Shown here piece after piece: positions 8,258-17,033 of a stretch of 64,000 nt of DNA. Made by a program: the position numbers and the translations under genes. Where the stretch lies: the NCBI RefSeq assembly GCF_900591205.1, contig NZ_UUPU01000062.1, positions 32,757 through 96,756 of the forward strand, read 5' to 3'. Below the pieces are notes generated by a model. It saw only the letters and a program-made list of their open reading frames with translations, was not told where the DNA came from and searched no databases. The DNA comes from Pseudomonas viridiflava. GTDB lineage: Bacteria > Pseudomonadota > Gammaproteobacteria > Pseudomonadales > Pseudomonadaceae. The stretch's first letter is position 1. Every line of letters starts with the position of its first letter.

Positions 8258-9466
8258 ATGGCATCACGATTGATTCGCTCCACACCGCTGTTGGCCCTGT
8301 CATTACTGGCGGCCGCTTTGTTCAGCCAGGGCGTGCTGGCCGATAACGAAGGTTTGGCCGTGACCCCCACCGAAGTCACCGTCGGCCAGTTGCACTCGGC
8401 CACCGGCACCATGGCGATTTCCGAAACTGGCTCGATCCAGGCCGAGCGTCTGGCCATCGAGCAGATCAACGCCTCGGGCGGGATTCTCGGTCGGCAAATC
8501 AAAGTGATCCAGGAAGACGGCGCGTCTGACTGGCCGACCTTCGCCGAGAAGGCCAAGAAGTTGCTGGTCAACGACAAGGTCGCCGCCGTGTTCGGCTGCT
8601 GGACCTCGGCGTCGCGCAAAGCCGTGCTGCCGATCTTCGAGAAAGAAAACGGCCTGCTCTACTACCCGACGTTCTATGAGGGCCTGGAGCAGTCGAAAAA
8701 CGTGATCTACACCGGCCAGGAGGCCACCCAGCAGATTCTCGCCAGCCTCGACTGGATCGCCAAGACCAAGGGCGCCAAGACCTTCTACCTGGTGGGCTCG
8801 GACTACATCTGGCCACGCACGTCGATGAAGATCGCGCGCAAACATATTGAAAACGTGCTGCACGGCACCGTGGTCGGCGAAGACTACTACCCGCTGGGTA
8901 ACACTCAGTTCGGCTCGCTGATCAACAAGGTCAAACTGAAGAAGCCGGACGTGGTGTTTGCCGCAGTGGTCGGCGGTTCCAACGTAGCGTTCTACAAACA
9001 GCTGAATGCGGCGGGTGTGAATTCGTCCAAACAAACCTTGCTGACGCTGTCGGTCACTGAAGACGAATTGCTGGGCATCGGCGGCGAAAACATGGCCGGT
9101 TTCTATGCCTCGATGAAGTACTTCCAGAGCCTGGACAACCCGAACAACAAAGCCTTCGTCGAAGCCTTCAAGGCCAAGTACGGCAAGGATGCAGTCATCG
9201 GCGACGTGACCCAGGCGGCCTACCTCGGCCCTTGGCTGTGGAAAGCGGCGGTGGAGAAAGCCGGCAGTTTCGACGTGGATAAAGTCGTCGCAGCAAGCCC
9301 GGGCATCGAGCTGAAAACCGCACCCGAAGGCTATGTGAAGGTCCACGAGAACCACCACCTGTGGAGCAAGTCGCGGATCGGCGAAGTACAGCCCAACGGC
9401 CAGTTCAAGGTGATCTACGAGTCGGATCTGATCGAGCCGAACCCGTTCCCCAAAGGCTACCAGTAA
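8258..9466 (+). CDS. urtA: Urea/short-amide ABC transporter substrate-binding protein
   Basis: This 402-residue periplasmic binding protein starts with a Sec signal peptide (MASRLIRSTPLLALSLLAAA...VLA, cleavage near residue 27). The mature part has the features of the UrtA/FmdD/AmiC group: VGQLHSATGTMAISE, INASGGILGRQI, VFGCWTSASRKAVLP and LLYYPTFYEGLEQS. ATG 8258 was chosen because GAGGAG lies just upstream and the signal peptide follows at once. It is followed by two permeases and two ATPases in urt order. Because formamidase and an aliphatic amidase are downstream, the cargo is more likely formamide or another short amide than urea alone. No urease genes are present. Confidence 0.88.
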   Translation: MASRLIRSTPLLALSLLAAALFSQGVLADNEGLAVTPTEVTVGQLHSATGTMAISETGSIQAERLAIEQINASGGILGRQIKVIQEDGASDWPTFAEKAKKLLVNDKVAAVFGCWTSASRKAVLPIFEKENGLLYYPTFYEGLEQSKNVIYTGQEATQQILASLDWIAKTKGAKTFYLVGSDYIWPRTSMKIARKHIENVLHGTVVGEDYYPLGNTQFGSLINKVKLKKPDVVFAAVVGGSNVAFYKQLNAAGVNSSKQTLLTLSVTEDELLGIGGENMAGFYASMKYFQSLDNPNNKAFVEAFKAKYGKDAVIGDVTQAAYLGPWLWKAAVEKAGSFDVDKVVAASPGIELKTAPEGYVKVHENHHLWSKSRIGEVQPNGQFKVIYESDLIEPNPFPKGYQ

Positions 9467-9490
9467 CCCCCGGGCACACTGAGTTTCAAA

Positions 9491-9581
9491 ATGTGGGAGG
9501 GGGCTTGCCCCCGATGACGGTACATCAGCAATGCATCCGTTGACTGACCCACCGCTATCGGGGGCAAGCCCCCTCCCACAT
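9491..9581. repeat. REPIN inside the transporter operon
   Basis: The arms ATGTGGGAGGGGGCTTGCCC and GGGGCAAGCCCCCTCCCACA face each other between the binding-protein gene and the first permease gene. Being inside a transcription unit, it could form an RNA hairpin that protects the upstream message or reduces downstream expression, as REP elements do in other binding-protein operons. Confidence 0.92.
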
Positions 9582-9642
9582 AAAGCAAAAGCAAGGCAAC
9601 AGCACAAGCCTGTATTTCATCTCTCTGTAGGAGACCATCATC

Positions 9643-10560
9643 ATGGAATGGCTATCGGAATTTGGAGCCATCGCGGCGATGCAGGGGTTCAACGGCTTGT
9701 CCGTGTTCTGCGTGCTGTTGCTGATGGCATTGGGGCTGGCGATCATCTTTGGCCAGATGGGCGTGATCAACATGGCCCACGGTGAGTTCCTGACCATCGG
9801 CGCCTACACCACCTATGTGTGTTCAAGCCTCACCGCGCACTTTGCGCCGAGCTTCCAGCCCTATTACTTTTTCTTCGCCATCGCCTTGTCATTCCTGGTT
9901 GCCGGAGCCATCGGCTGGCTGGTGGAGTGGGCGATGATCAGCCGCTTGTACAAACGCCCGTTGGACACCTTGCTCGCCACCTGGGGCTTGTCCCTGGTGA
10001 TGCAGCAAACCTTCCGCTCAGTGTTCGGCGCCCGTGAAGTCAGCGCCGAACCACCGGCCTGGCTGATGGGCTCGGTGAACTTCACCGACGCCATCGAGAT
10101 CCCGCGCAACGGCCTGTTCATGATGGCCCTGACCTTGCTGCTCACCGCTGCGATCTTCCTGATGCTCTACCGCTCGCGCTGGGGCCTGCAGGTGCGAGCC
10201 ACGGTGCAGAACCGCCTGATGAGTCGGGCGGTGGGCATCAACACCCGCAAGGTCGACCGCATGACCTTCGCCCTCGGTTGCGGCGTGGCCGGGGTGGCCG
10301 GCGCGGCGTTCACCACCATTGGTTCCACTGGCCCCACGGCAGGCTCGCAGTACATCGTCGACACCTTTCTGGTGGTGGTGTTCGGCGGCGCGCAAAGCCT
10401 GTTCGGCACCATCGCCTCGGCGTTTGTGATCGCCCAGACCCAGTCACTGTCGGAGTTTTTTCTCAGTGGCTCGATGGCCAAGGTCCTCACGTTGTCCTCG
10501 GTAATTCTGATCCTGATGCTGCGCCCGCAAGGGTTGTTTTCCATCAAAGTGCGCAAGTAG
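9643..10560 (+). CDS. urtB: Urea-type ABC transporter permease, UrtB/LivH-like
   Basis: This 305-residue inner-membrane permease of the branched-chain amino-acid/urea class has the family marks LGLAIIFGQMGVINMAHGEF near residue 32 and GVAGVAGAAFTTIGSTGP in the second half. The start has TAGGAG 11 bases upstream. It pairs with the next permease, 10 bases downstream. The gene begins the permease-ATPase part of the operon after the REPIN. Confidence 0.9.
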   Translation: MEWLSEFGAIAAMQGFNGLSVFCVLLLMALGLAIIFGQMGVINMAHGEFLTIGAYTTYVCSSLTAHFAPSFQPYYFFFAIALSFLVAGAIGWLVEWAMISRLYKRPLDTLLATWGLSLVMQQTFRSVFGAREVSAEPPAWLMGSVNFTDAIEIPRNGLFMMALTLLLTAAIFLMLYRSRWGLQVRATVQNRLMSRAVGINTRKVDRMTFALGCGVAGVAGAAFTTIGSTGPTAGSQYIVDTFLVVVFGGAQSLFGTIASAFVIAQTQSLSEFFLSGSMAKVLTLSSVILILMLRPQGLFSIKVRK

Positions 10561-10570
10561 AGGCGAGCAG

Positions 10571-11722
10571 ATGAAGGCTTTAGACAAGCTGCTGGGCGGC
10601 CAGCAAAACCTGATCGGCATCGTGCTGCTGGCGCTGTTGATCCTTGTGGTGTTCCCCCTGACCCTGGACGCGTTCCGCTTGAACATGGTCGGCAAGTACC
10701 TGACCTATGCGTTCGTGGCCGTGGGGCTGGTGCTGTGCTGGGGCTATGGCGGCATTCTCAGCCTGGGGCAGGGCGTGTTCTTTGGCGTCGGCGGCTACTG
10801 CATGGCGATGTTCCTCAAGCTGGAAGCCTCGGACCCGCAAAGCACCAGGATCCAATCCACACCGGGCATCCCGGACTTTATGGACTGGAACCAGATCACT
10901 GAACTGCCCTGGTTATGGCAGCCGTTCCACAGTTTCAGCTTTACCCTGGTGGCGGTGATTGCGGTGCCGGTGCTGCTGGCATTTGTGATCGGCATGGCGC
11001 TGTTCAAACGGCGCGTGGGCGACGTGTATTTCTCCATCGTGACCCAGGCGATCGCGCTGATTCTCACGGTGCTGATCGTCGGCCAGCAGGGCCTGACCGG
11101 TGGCGTCAACGGCATCACCGACCTCAAGACCCTGCTCGGCTGGGATCTGCGCACCGACAGCGCGAAGATGCTCCTGTACTTCATCAACGCCGGCTTGCTG
11201 TTCGGCTGCATCTTTATCGGCCGTTTTATCCTCGCGTCCAAGCTCGGCCGGTTGCTGATGGCCATGCGCGACAAGGAAGAACGCGTGCGGTTCTCCGGCT
11301 ACGACGTGGCCAGTTTCAAGATTTTTGTGTTCTGTGTGGCCGCCGCATTTTCGGCGATTGGCGGGGCCATGTTTGCCTTGCAGGTGGGCTTTATGTCGCC
11401 GTCGTTCGTCGGCATCGTGCCGTCGATCGAGATGGTGATCTTCGCTGCCGTGGGCGGGCGCATGTCGTTGCTCGGCGCGGTGTATGGCGCGCTGTTGGTG
11501 AACTACGGCAAGACCTACTTTTCCGAGTCGTTTCCCGAATTGTGGCTGTACCTGATGGGCGGGCTGTTTATCGCGGTGGTGATGTATTTCCCCAACGGCC
11601 TCGCCGGTTTGTGGGAGAGCCACGGGCGTCAGGCGCTGGCGAAACTGTTGCGGCGTAAGCCCGCAGCGGCAACCCCGGTGAAAGCCAAGGCGAAAACCAA
11701 GATCCTGGAGACCCAGCCATGA
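10571..11722 (+). CDS. urtC: Urea-type ABC transporter permease, UrtC/LivM-like
   Basis: This 383-residue permease has multiple hydrophobic segments. It carries the LivM/UrtC signatures LCWGYGGILSLGQGVFFGVG (about residue 55), LTGGVNGITDLKTLLG and the EAA-like loop AMRDKEERVRFSGYDVASFK. The C-terminus is a short Lys/Ala-rich cytoplasmic tail. It starts 10 bases after urtB, with GGCGAG upstream, and its stop overlaps the ATG of the next ATPase gene (ATGA). Confidence 0.9.
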   Translation: MKALDKLLGGQQNLIGIVLLALLILVVFPLTLDAFRLNMVGKYLTYAFVAVGLVLCWGYGGILSLGQGVFFGVGGYCMAMFLKLEASDPQSTRIQSTPGIPDFMDWNQITELPWLWQPFHSFSFTLVAVIAVPVLLAFVIGMALFKRRVGDVYFSIVTQAIALILTVLIVGQQGLTGGVNGITDLKTLLGWDLRTDSAKMLLYFINAGLLFGCIFIGRFILASKLGRLLMAMRDKEERVRFSGYDVASFKIFVFCVAAAFSAIGGAMFALQVGFMSPSFVGIVPSIEMVIFAAVGGRMSLLGAVYGALLVNYGKTYFSESFPELWLYLMGGLFIAVVMYFPNGLAGLWESHGRQALAKLLRRKPAAATPVKAKAKTKILETQP

Positions 11723-12477
11723 CCGCTGTCGGCTTTGAAATGAACAAACCGGTGTTGGCCATCGAGGGCCTCACCGTATCGTTCGACGGCTTCAAGGCGG
11801 TCGACAACCTCAACCTGTATATCGACCGCAACGAAGTGCGCGTGGTGATCGGCCCCAACGGTGCCGGCAAGACCACGGTGCTTGATCTGATCTGCGGCAA
11901 GACCCGCGCTACCAGCGGCAGCATCCAGTTCGACGGCAAGGAACTGACCAGGATGCGCGAGTACAACATCGTGCGCGCAGGGGTGGGGCGCAAGTTCCAG
12001 AACCCGTCGATCTACGAAAACCTTACGGTGTTCGAAAACCTCGAGATGTCTTACCCGGCCGGGCGCAAGGTGTGGGGGGCGCTGTTCTTCAAACGCAACG
12101 CCCAGGTGATCGCCCGGGTGGAAGAAGTGGCGCGGGAAATTTTCCTCGGCGACTTGCTGCAACAACAGGCCGACCTGCTGTCCCACGGGCAAAAGCAATG
12201 GCTGGAAATCGGCATGTTGCTGATGCAAGACCCCGAGTTGCTGATGCTCGACGAACCGGTGGCGGGCATGAGCGTCAACGAACGTGCGCAAACCGCCGAA
12301 CTGCTCAAGCGCATCAGCCAGGGCCGTTCGGTGCTGGTGATCGAGCATGATATGGAGTTCGTCAAAAGCATCGCACACAAGGTCACCGTGCTGCACCAGG
12401 GCAAGGTGCTGGCCGAGGGCAGTATGGAGTCGGTGCAAAGCAACCCGAAAGTCATCGAAGTGTATCTGGGCCACTGA
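11719..12477 (+). CDS. urtD: Urea-type ABC transporter ATP-binding protein, UrtD/LivG-like
   Basis: This 252-residue ATPase has Walker A GPNGAGKTT (about residue 45), a signature region LSHGQKQWLEIGMLL and Walker B LLMLDEPVAGMS, followed by VIEHDMEFVKSIA. LSHGQ in place of LSGGQ and the EHDMEFV motif are typical of UrtD. Its ATG overlaps the stop of urtC. The sixteen residues before the conserved VLAIEGLTVSF strand are compatible with this start; an internal ATG at residue 8 is an alternative. Confidence 0.9.
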   Translation: MTAVGFEMNKPVLAIEGLTVSFDGFKAVDNLNLYIDRNEVRVVIGPNGAGKTTVLDLICGKTRATSGSIQFDGKELTRMREYNIVRAGVGRKFQNPSIYENLTVFENLEMSYPAGRKVWGALFFKRNAQVIARVEEVAREIFLGDLLQQQADLLSHGQKQWLEIGMLLMQDPELLMLDEPVAGMSVNERAQTAELLKRISQGRSVLVIEHDMEFVKSIAHKVTVLHQGKVLAEGSMESVQSNPKVIEVYLGH

Positions 12478-12487
12478 GGAGCCGCGC

Positions 12488-13177
12488 ATGTTCAAGATCG
12501 ACCAGTTGTCCTGCGGCTATGGGCAGAGCCAGATCCTCCACGACCTGGACCTGAATGTGGCCAAGCGTGAGATCGTCGCTGTGATGGGCCGCAACGGCAT
12601 GGGCAAGACCACGTTGTTCAAGAGCCTGATGGGCATCCTGCCGCAGTGGAAGGGCCAGGTCAGCGTGGATGGGCATGACGTATCGGCGCTGGAAACCCAT
12701 GAGCGGGTAGAGTGCGGGATCGCCTATGTGCCCCAGGGGCGCATGATTTTCCCAAGTATGTCAGTGCTGGAAAATATCCAGACCGGCCTGCCTGCGTCGG
12801 CGCGGGGCAAGGTGCCGGAGGACTTGTATGCACTGTTCCCGGTGCTTTACGACATGCAGTCGCGCAAAGGCGGCAACCTGTCCGGCGGCCAGCAACAGCA
12901 ACTGGCGATTGCCCGGGCGCTGGCGACCAACCCCAAGGTGCTGTTGCTCGACGAGCCGACGGAGGGCATCCAGCCGTCGATCATCAAGGACATTGCGCGC
13001 ACCCTGAAGGAGATTCGCACCCTGCGCGATTTGACCATTGTGGTGTCCGAGCAAGTGCTGTCGTTCACCCTGGAGATCGCCGACCGCTTCCTGGTGATCG
13101 AGAAGGGCCGCTTCGTGATCGAAGAGACCCGGGACCGAGTGGATGAGGCGACCATAAGCCGCTACCTGTCCGTCTAG
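12488..13177 (+). CDS. urtE: Urea-type ABC transporter ATP-binding protein, UrtE/LivF-like
   Basis: This 229-residue second ATPase of the importer has Walker A GRNGMGKTT, the Q-loop region AYVPQGRMIFPSMSV, signature LSGGQQQQLAIARAL and Walker B VLLLDEPTEGIQP. ATG 12488 was chosen: it lies ten bases after the urtD stop with GAGGAG-like bases upstream and starts at the conserved MFKIDQLSCGYG. Upstream in-frame starts would overlap urtD by over 100 bases. This completes a five-component importer with separate D and E ATPases. Confidence 0.9.
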   Translation: MFKIDQLSCGYGQSQILHDLDLNVAKREIVAVMGRNGMGKTTLFKSLMGILPQWKGQVSVDGHDVSALETHERVECGIAYVPQGRMIFPSMSVLENIQTGLPASARGKVPEDLYALFPVLYDMQSRKGGNLSGGQQQQLAIARALATNPKVLLLDEPTEGIQPSIIKDIARTLKEIRTLRDLTIVVSEQVLSFTLEIADRFLVIEKGRFVIEETRDRVDEATISRYLSV

Positions 13178-13194
13178 ATGTTACACCGTTCAAA

Positions 13195-13285
13195 ATGTGG
13201 GAGGGGGCTTGCCCCCGATAGCAGTCGTTCAGCCACTTATACCGTGACTGACCCAGCGCTATCGGGGGCAGGCCCCCTCCCACAT
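13195..13285. repeat. REPIN between urtE and fmdA
   Basis: The arms ATGTGGGAGGGGGCTTGCCC and GGGGCAGGCCCCCTCCCACA face each other. The right arm carries one change (CAGG for CAAG) compared with the other copies. It begins 17 bases after the urtE stop and separates the transporter genes from the hydrolase genes. Confidence 0.9.
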
Positions 13286-13313
13286 TGGTTTTGTGTTGCA
13301 CCAGCGAGATTTA

Positions 13314-13329
13314 TACGTCATCCAACGTA
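13314..13329. promoter_or_regulatory. Candidate operator upstream of fmdA (TACGTCA half-site, imperfect palindrome)
   Basis: TACGT at 13314 and ACGTA at 13325 face each other with six bases between them; the left part is the same TACGTCA half-site seen at 8163 and 8185. It lies about 70 bases before the fmdA start and just after a REPIN, so fmdA probably has its own promoter controlled like that of the transporter genes. Confidence 0.45.
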
Positions 13330-13397
13330 TTCCCCGTTTTACCTGGCTCCACGAGACTGGATCGAACGCACCACGTCATTCGTCCAGGAGCCAGCCC

Positions 13398-14627
13398 ATG
13401 ACCGAAACGCTGATCAAAGTCGACCTCAACCAGCCCGTCACCGAGAACGAGCAGATCCATAACCGCTGGCACCCGGATATCCCGATGGCCTGCTGGGTAA
13501 AGCCCGGGGATGACTTCATCCTGGAGACCTACGACTGGACCGCCGGCGCGATCAAGAACAATGATGACGCCAGCGATGTGCGGGATGTGGACCTGTCCAC
13601 CGTGCACTACCTGTCGGGCCCGGTGGGGGTGCATGGCGCCGAGCCGGGTGACCTGCTGGTGGTGGACTTGCTCGATATCGGCGCCAAGGCCGACTCCCAG
13701 TGGGGCTTCAACGGGTTCTTCTCGCGGCAGAACGGCGGTGGGTTCCTGACCGATCACTTCCCCAGCGCGCAAAAAGCCATTTGGGATTTCAAGGGCATGT
13801 TCACCCGTTCGCGGCATATCCCGGGCGTGAACTTCGCTGGCCTGATCCACCCCGGCCTGATCGGCTGCCTGCCGGACCCGGTGATGCTCGCCGACTGGAA
13901 CCGCCGTGAGCAGGAACTGATCGACACCAACCCCACTCGCGTACCGCCACTGGCCAACGCGCCACTGGCCGCCACCGCGCATATGGGCAAGCTCAAGGGT
14001 CAGGCCCGCGATGATGCGGCCGCCACCGGCGCACGTACCGTGCCGCCGCGTGAGCATGGTGGTAACTGCGATATCAAGGATTTGTCGCGCGGTTCGAAGA
14101 TCTTCTTTCCGGTCTATGTCAACGGCGCGGGGCTGTCGGTGGGGGACTTGCACTTCAGCCAGGGCGACGGCGAAATCACCTTCTGCGGCGCCATCGAAAT
14201 GGCCGGCTGGGTGCACATGAAAGTCGAGCTGATCAAGGGCGGCATGGCCAAGTACGGGATCAAGAACCCGGTGTTCAAACCGAGCCCGATCACGCCGAAC
14301 TACAAGAATTACCTGATCTTCGAAGGTATTTCGGTGGACGAGCAGGGCCAGCAGCACTATCTGGACGTGAACGTCGCTTACCGCCAGGCATGCCTGAATG
14401 CGATCAACTACCTGACCAAGTTCGGCTACTCGCCGGCCCAGGGTTACGCGCTGCTTGGCTCGGCGCCGGTGCAGGGGCATATCAGCGGCGTGGTGGATAT
14501 TCCGAATGCCTGCGCGACCTTGTGGCTGCCTACGGAAATCTTCGAGTTCGATATCAACCCCAACGCCAACGGGCCGACCAGGTTCCTCGACGGCAGCATC
14601 GACCTGCCCATCGCCCCGGACCTGTAG
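13398..14627 (+). CDS. fmdA: Formamidase (acetamidase/formamidase family)
   Basis: This 409-residue cytoplasmic amidase hydrolyses formamide to formate and ammonia. Family marks are the N-terminal NRWHPDIP, the HGAEPGDLLVVDLLDIG strand, the central PPREHGGNCDIKDLSRGSK block, LHFSQGDGEITFCGAIE (about residue 250) and the C-terminal GYALLGSAPVQGHISGVVDIPNA. The length matches Methylophilus-type FmdA (about 400). ATG 13398 follows AGGAG by nine bases and starts the conserved TETLIKVDLNQP. It is the first gene of the hydrolase block fmdA-fmdB-amiE-amiB with very short gaps. Confidence 0.95.
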   Translation: MTETLIKVDLNQPVTENEQIHNRWHPDIPMACWVKPGDDFILETYDWTAGAIKNNDDASDVRDVDLSTVHYLSGPVGVHGAEPGDLLVVDLLDIGAKADSQWGFNGFFSRQNGGGFLTDHFPSAQKAIWDFKGMFTRSRHIPGVNFAGLIHPGLIGCLPDPVMLADWNRREQELIDTNPTRVPPLANAPLAATAHMGKLKGQARDDAAATGARTVPPREHGGNCDIKDLSRGSKIFFPVYVNGAGLSVGDLHFSQGDGEITFCGAIEMAGWVHMKVELIKGGMAKYGIKNPVFKPSPITPNYKNYLIFEGISVDEQGQQHYLDVNVAYRQACLNAINYLTKFGYSPAQGYALLGSAPVQGHISGVVDIPNACATLWLPTEIFEFDINPNANGPTRFLDGSIDLPIAPDL

Positions 14628-14629
14628 CC

Positions 14630-14977
14630 ATGCCGACCTACGAATACGCCTGCGACACCTGTGGCACCTTCACGATGTTGCGGCCGATCGCCCAGCGCAA
14701 CGAGCCCAGCCAGTGCCCGTACTGCGCCGGGCCGGGCGGGCAGCTTTTGGTGTCGGCCCCGGCGCTGCAAACGCTGTCGGCCAACCAGCGCAAGGCCATC
14801 GCCGGCAACGAGCGCAGTGCCCACGCGCCGCAAACCGTCGGCGAGTATCAGCAAAGCCGTCGACACCCAGCCGGTTGCAGCTGCTGCGGCACCAGCAAAA
14901 AGGTCGAGCCGAGCAAGGCCAACCCGCTGGGCCTCAAGACCAGGACCGGCCCACGGCCGTGGATGATCAGCCACTAG
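14630..14977 (+). CDS. fmdB: FmdB-type zinc-ribbon protein
   Basis: This 115-residue protein starts MPTYEYACDTCG, the start of the FmdB zinc-ribbon family, with a first CxxC (CDTC) and a second CPYC, then a lower-complexity region and a third cysteine group (CSCC) near residue 90. FmdB was named in Methylophilus as a possible regulator or accessory factor of amide metabolism; its biochemical role is not known. It begins two bases after the fmdA stop. Confidence 0.9.
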   Translation: MPTYEYACDTCGTFTMLRPIAQRNEPSQCPYCAGPGGQLLVSAPALQTLSANQRKAIAGNERSAHAPQTVGEYQQSRRHPAGCSCCGTSKKVEPSKANPLGLKTRTGPRPWMISH

Positions 14978-14992
14978 ATCAGGAGCGTTGTT

Positions 14993-16036
14993 ATGCGTCA
15001 TGGCGACATTTCCAGCAGCCCGGACACCGTCGGTGTAGCGGTGGTGAACTACAAGATGCCGCGCCTGCACAGCAAGGCTGAGGTCATCGACAACGCGCAG
15101 AAAATCGCCGAGATTATCCTCGGCATGAAGCAGGGCCTGCCCGGTATGGACCTAGTGGTGTTCCCGGAATACAGCACCATGGGCATCATGTACGACCACG
15201 ATGAGATGATGGCGACCGCCGCGAGCATTCCCGGCGAGGAGACCGCGATTTTCTCCGCCGCCTGCCGCCAGGCGAATACCTGGGGCGTGTTTTCCCTGAC
15301 TGGCGAGCGCCACGAGGAACATCCGCACAAGGCGCCCTACAACACCCTGGTGCTGATCAATAACCTCGGCGAAATCGTGCAGCGTTATCGCAAGTGCATC
15401 CCATGGTGCCCCATCGAAGGCTGGTATCCGGGGGATCGCACCTATGTGTGCGAGGGGCCCAAGGGCATGAAGATCAGCCTGATCATCTGCGACGACGGCA
15501 ATTACCCGGAGATCTGGCGCGACTGCGCGATGAAAGGCGCCGAGTTGATCGTGCGCTGCCAGGGCTACATGTACCCGGCCAAGGAGCAGCAGGTGCAGAT
15601 GTCCAAGAGCATGGCCTGGGCCAATAACTGCTATGTGGCGGTGGCCAATGCGGCGGGCTTCGACGGGGTGTATTCGTACTTCGGTCACTCGGCGATTATC
15701 GGTTTTGACGGGCGCACGCTGGGTGAGTGTGGCGAGGAGGAAATGGGCATTCAGTACGCCCAGCTCTCGGTGTCACAGATTCGCGATGCGCGGGCCAATG
15801 ACCAGTCGCAGAACCATCTGTTCAAGCTGCTGCACCGGGGTTACACCGGCATGCACGCCTCGGGCGATGGCGACAAGGGTGTGGCCGACTGCCCGTTCGA
15901 GTTCTACCGCACCTGGGTGCTGGACGCGCAAAAAGCCCAGGAGAATGTCGAGAAAATCACCCGCAGCACGGTGGGTGTCGCCGAGTGCCCGGTGGGGCAA
16001 CTGCCGCATGGTGGCCAAGAGAAAACTGCGGGGTAG
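14993..16036 (+). CDS. amiE: Aliphatic amidase
   Basis: This 347-residue nitrilase-superfamily enzyme hydrolyses short aliphatic amides (acetamide, propionamide) to the acid and ammonia. The catalytic triad falls at exactly the P. aeruginosa AmiE positions: E59 (VVFPEY), K134 (YRKCIPW) and C166 (LIICDDG). The length is also the same to within a residue. The gene starts 15 bases after fmdB with AGGAG upstream and is followed 3 bases later by the AAA+ gene, as amiE-amiB are adjacent in P. aeruginosa. No AmiR-type antiterminator is present. Formamidase of the AmiF type is a close paralogue, but AmiE fits the N-terminus better. Confidence 0.93.
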   Translation: MRHGDISSSPDTVGVAVVNYKMPRLHSKAEVIDNAQKIAEIILGMKQGLPGMDLVVFPEYSTMGIMYDHDEMMATAASIPGEETAIFSAACRQANTWGVFSLTGERHEEHPHKAPYNTLVLINNLGEIVQRYRKCIPWCPIEGWYPGDRTYVCEGPKGMKISLIICDDGNYPEIWRDCAMKGAELIVRCQGYMYPAKEQQVQMSKSMAWANNCYVAVANAAGFDGVYSYFGHSAIIGFDGRTLGECGEEEMGIQYAQLSVSQIRDARANDQSQNHLFKLLHRGYTGMHASGDGDKGVADCPFEFYRTWVLDAQKAQENVEKITRSTVGVAECPVGQLPHGGQEKTAG

Positions 16037-16039
16037 GGC

Positions 16040-16999
16040 ATGCGTTTTACCTTCGAACCGGCTCAGGTGATGGCGTTGCTGCGCAGCCGTATCGTCGGCC
16101 AGGATGCGGCGCTGGCCCAGGTGGAAGGTTTGCTCAAGGTGGTCAAAGCCGATATCGGCGAACGCGACCGGCCCTTGAGCGTCAACCTGTTCATGGGGCC
16201 GACGGGGGTGGGCAAAACCGAAATCGTGCGCCTGCTGGCCCAGGCGCTGCACGGGCGCGCCGACGGCTTTTGCCGCATCGACATGCAGACCCTGGCCCAG
16301 GAACATTACGCGGCCGCGCTCACCGGTGCGCCACCCGGCTATGTGGGCAGCAAGGAAGGCATCAGCTTGTTCAACAGCGAGTTGATCCAGGGCAGCTACA
16401 GCCGACCCGGAATCGTGTTGTTCGATGAGTTGGAAAAAGCCAGCCAGGAGGTGGTGCGCAGCCTGCTCGGGATCCTCGAAAACGGCCAACTGACCCTGGC
16501 CGGTGGTACGCGAACCCTGGACTTTCGCAACAGCCTGATCTTCATGACCAGCAATATCGGCGCGCAGCAGGCGCGTCGGCATCGCCTGCGCTTTGCCCGG
16601 GGCTGGCGCCGGCTGCTGCGGGTATTTGTTCGCGGCGAGGCGGCGGTGCTGGAAGAGGCGCTGCACGGGCATTTCGAGCCGGAGTTTCTCAACCGCATCG
16701 ACCGTGTCCTGATGTTTGAAGCCATCGACGTGCAGTGGCTGGACGCACTATTGGAGGTTGAATTGGGCAAGCTCAATCAACGCCTGGCGCTGCACCAGCG
16801 CTCGTTGACCGTGGATGCCTCGGCGCGAAAGTGGCTGTGCCGCCAGCACGATCCTCGGTTCGGTGCGCGGGCGTTGGGCCGGCGTTTGCGGGTGGAGCTG
16901 GAGCCCGCGATTGCCGAATGTGTGTTGCAAGGGCATGCCCAACGCTTGAACGCGACGGTGCGCAATGCCAGCCTGGTGGTCGAGCCGATGCCCCGATAA
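16040..16999 (+). CDS. amiB: AAA+ ATPase, ClpA/B C-terminal-like (amidase-operon AmiB type)
   Basis: This 319-residue protein has Walker A GPTGVGKT (about residue 54), the pore-like segment GAPPGYVGSKEG, Walker B VLFDELEKA, sensor-1 IFMTSNIGAQQ and the Clp-type C-terminal small domain with DPRFGARALGR. It matches the second ATPase half of ClpA/ClpB proteins without their N-terminal or first ATPase domains. P. aeruginosa AmiB, encoded next to amiE, is a comparable Clp-like protein of unknown exact role. It should not be confused with the murein amidase of the same name. It is three bases after amiE. Confidence 0.8.
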   Translation: MRFTFEPAQVMALLRSRIVGQDAALAQVEGLLKVVKADIGERDRPLSVNLFMGPTGVGKTEIVRLLAQALHGRADGFCRIDMQTLAQEHYAAALTGAPPGYVGSKEGISLFNSELIQGSYSRPGIVLFDELEKASQEVVRSLLGILENGQLTLAGGTRTLDFRNSLIFMTSNIGAQQARRHRLRFARGWRRLLRVFVRGEAAVLEEALHGHFEPEFLNRIDRVLMFEAIDVQWLDALLEVELGKLNQRLALHQRSLTVDASARKWLCRQHDPRFGARALGRRLRVELEPAIAECVLQGHAQRLNATVRNASLVVEPMPR

Positions 17000-17033
17000 A
17001 GCACAGGAAGATCGGATCCAATTGCGGTATAAC

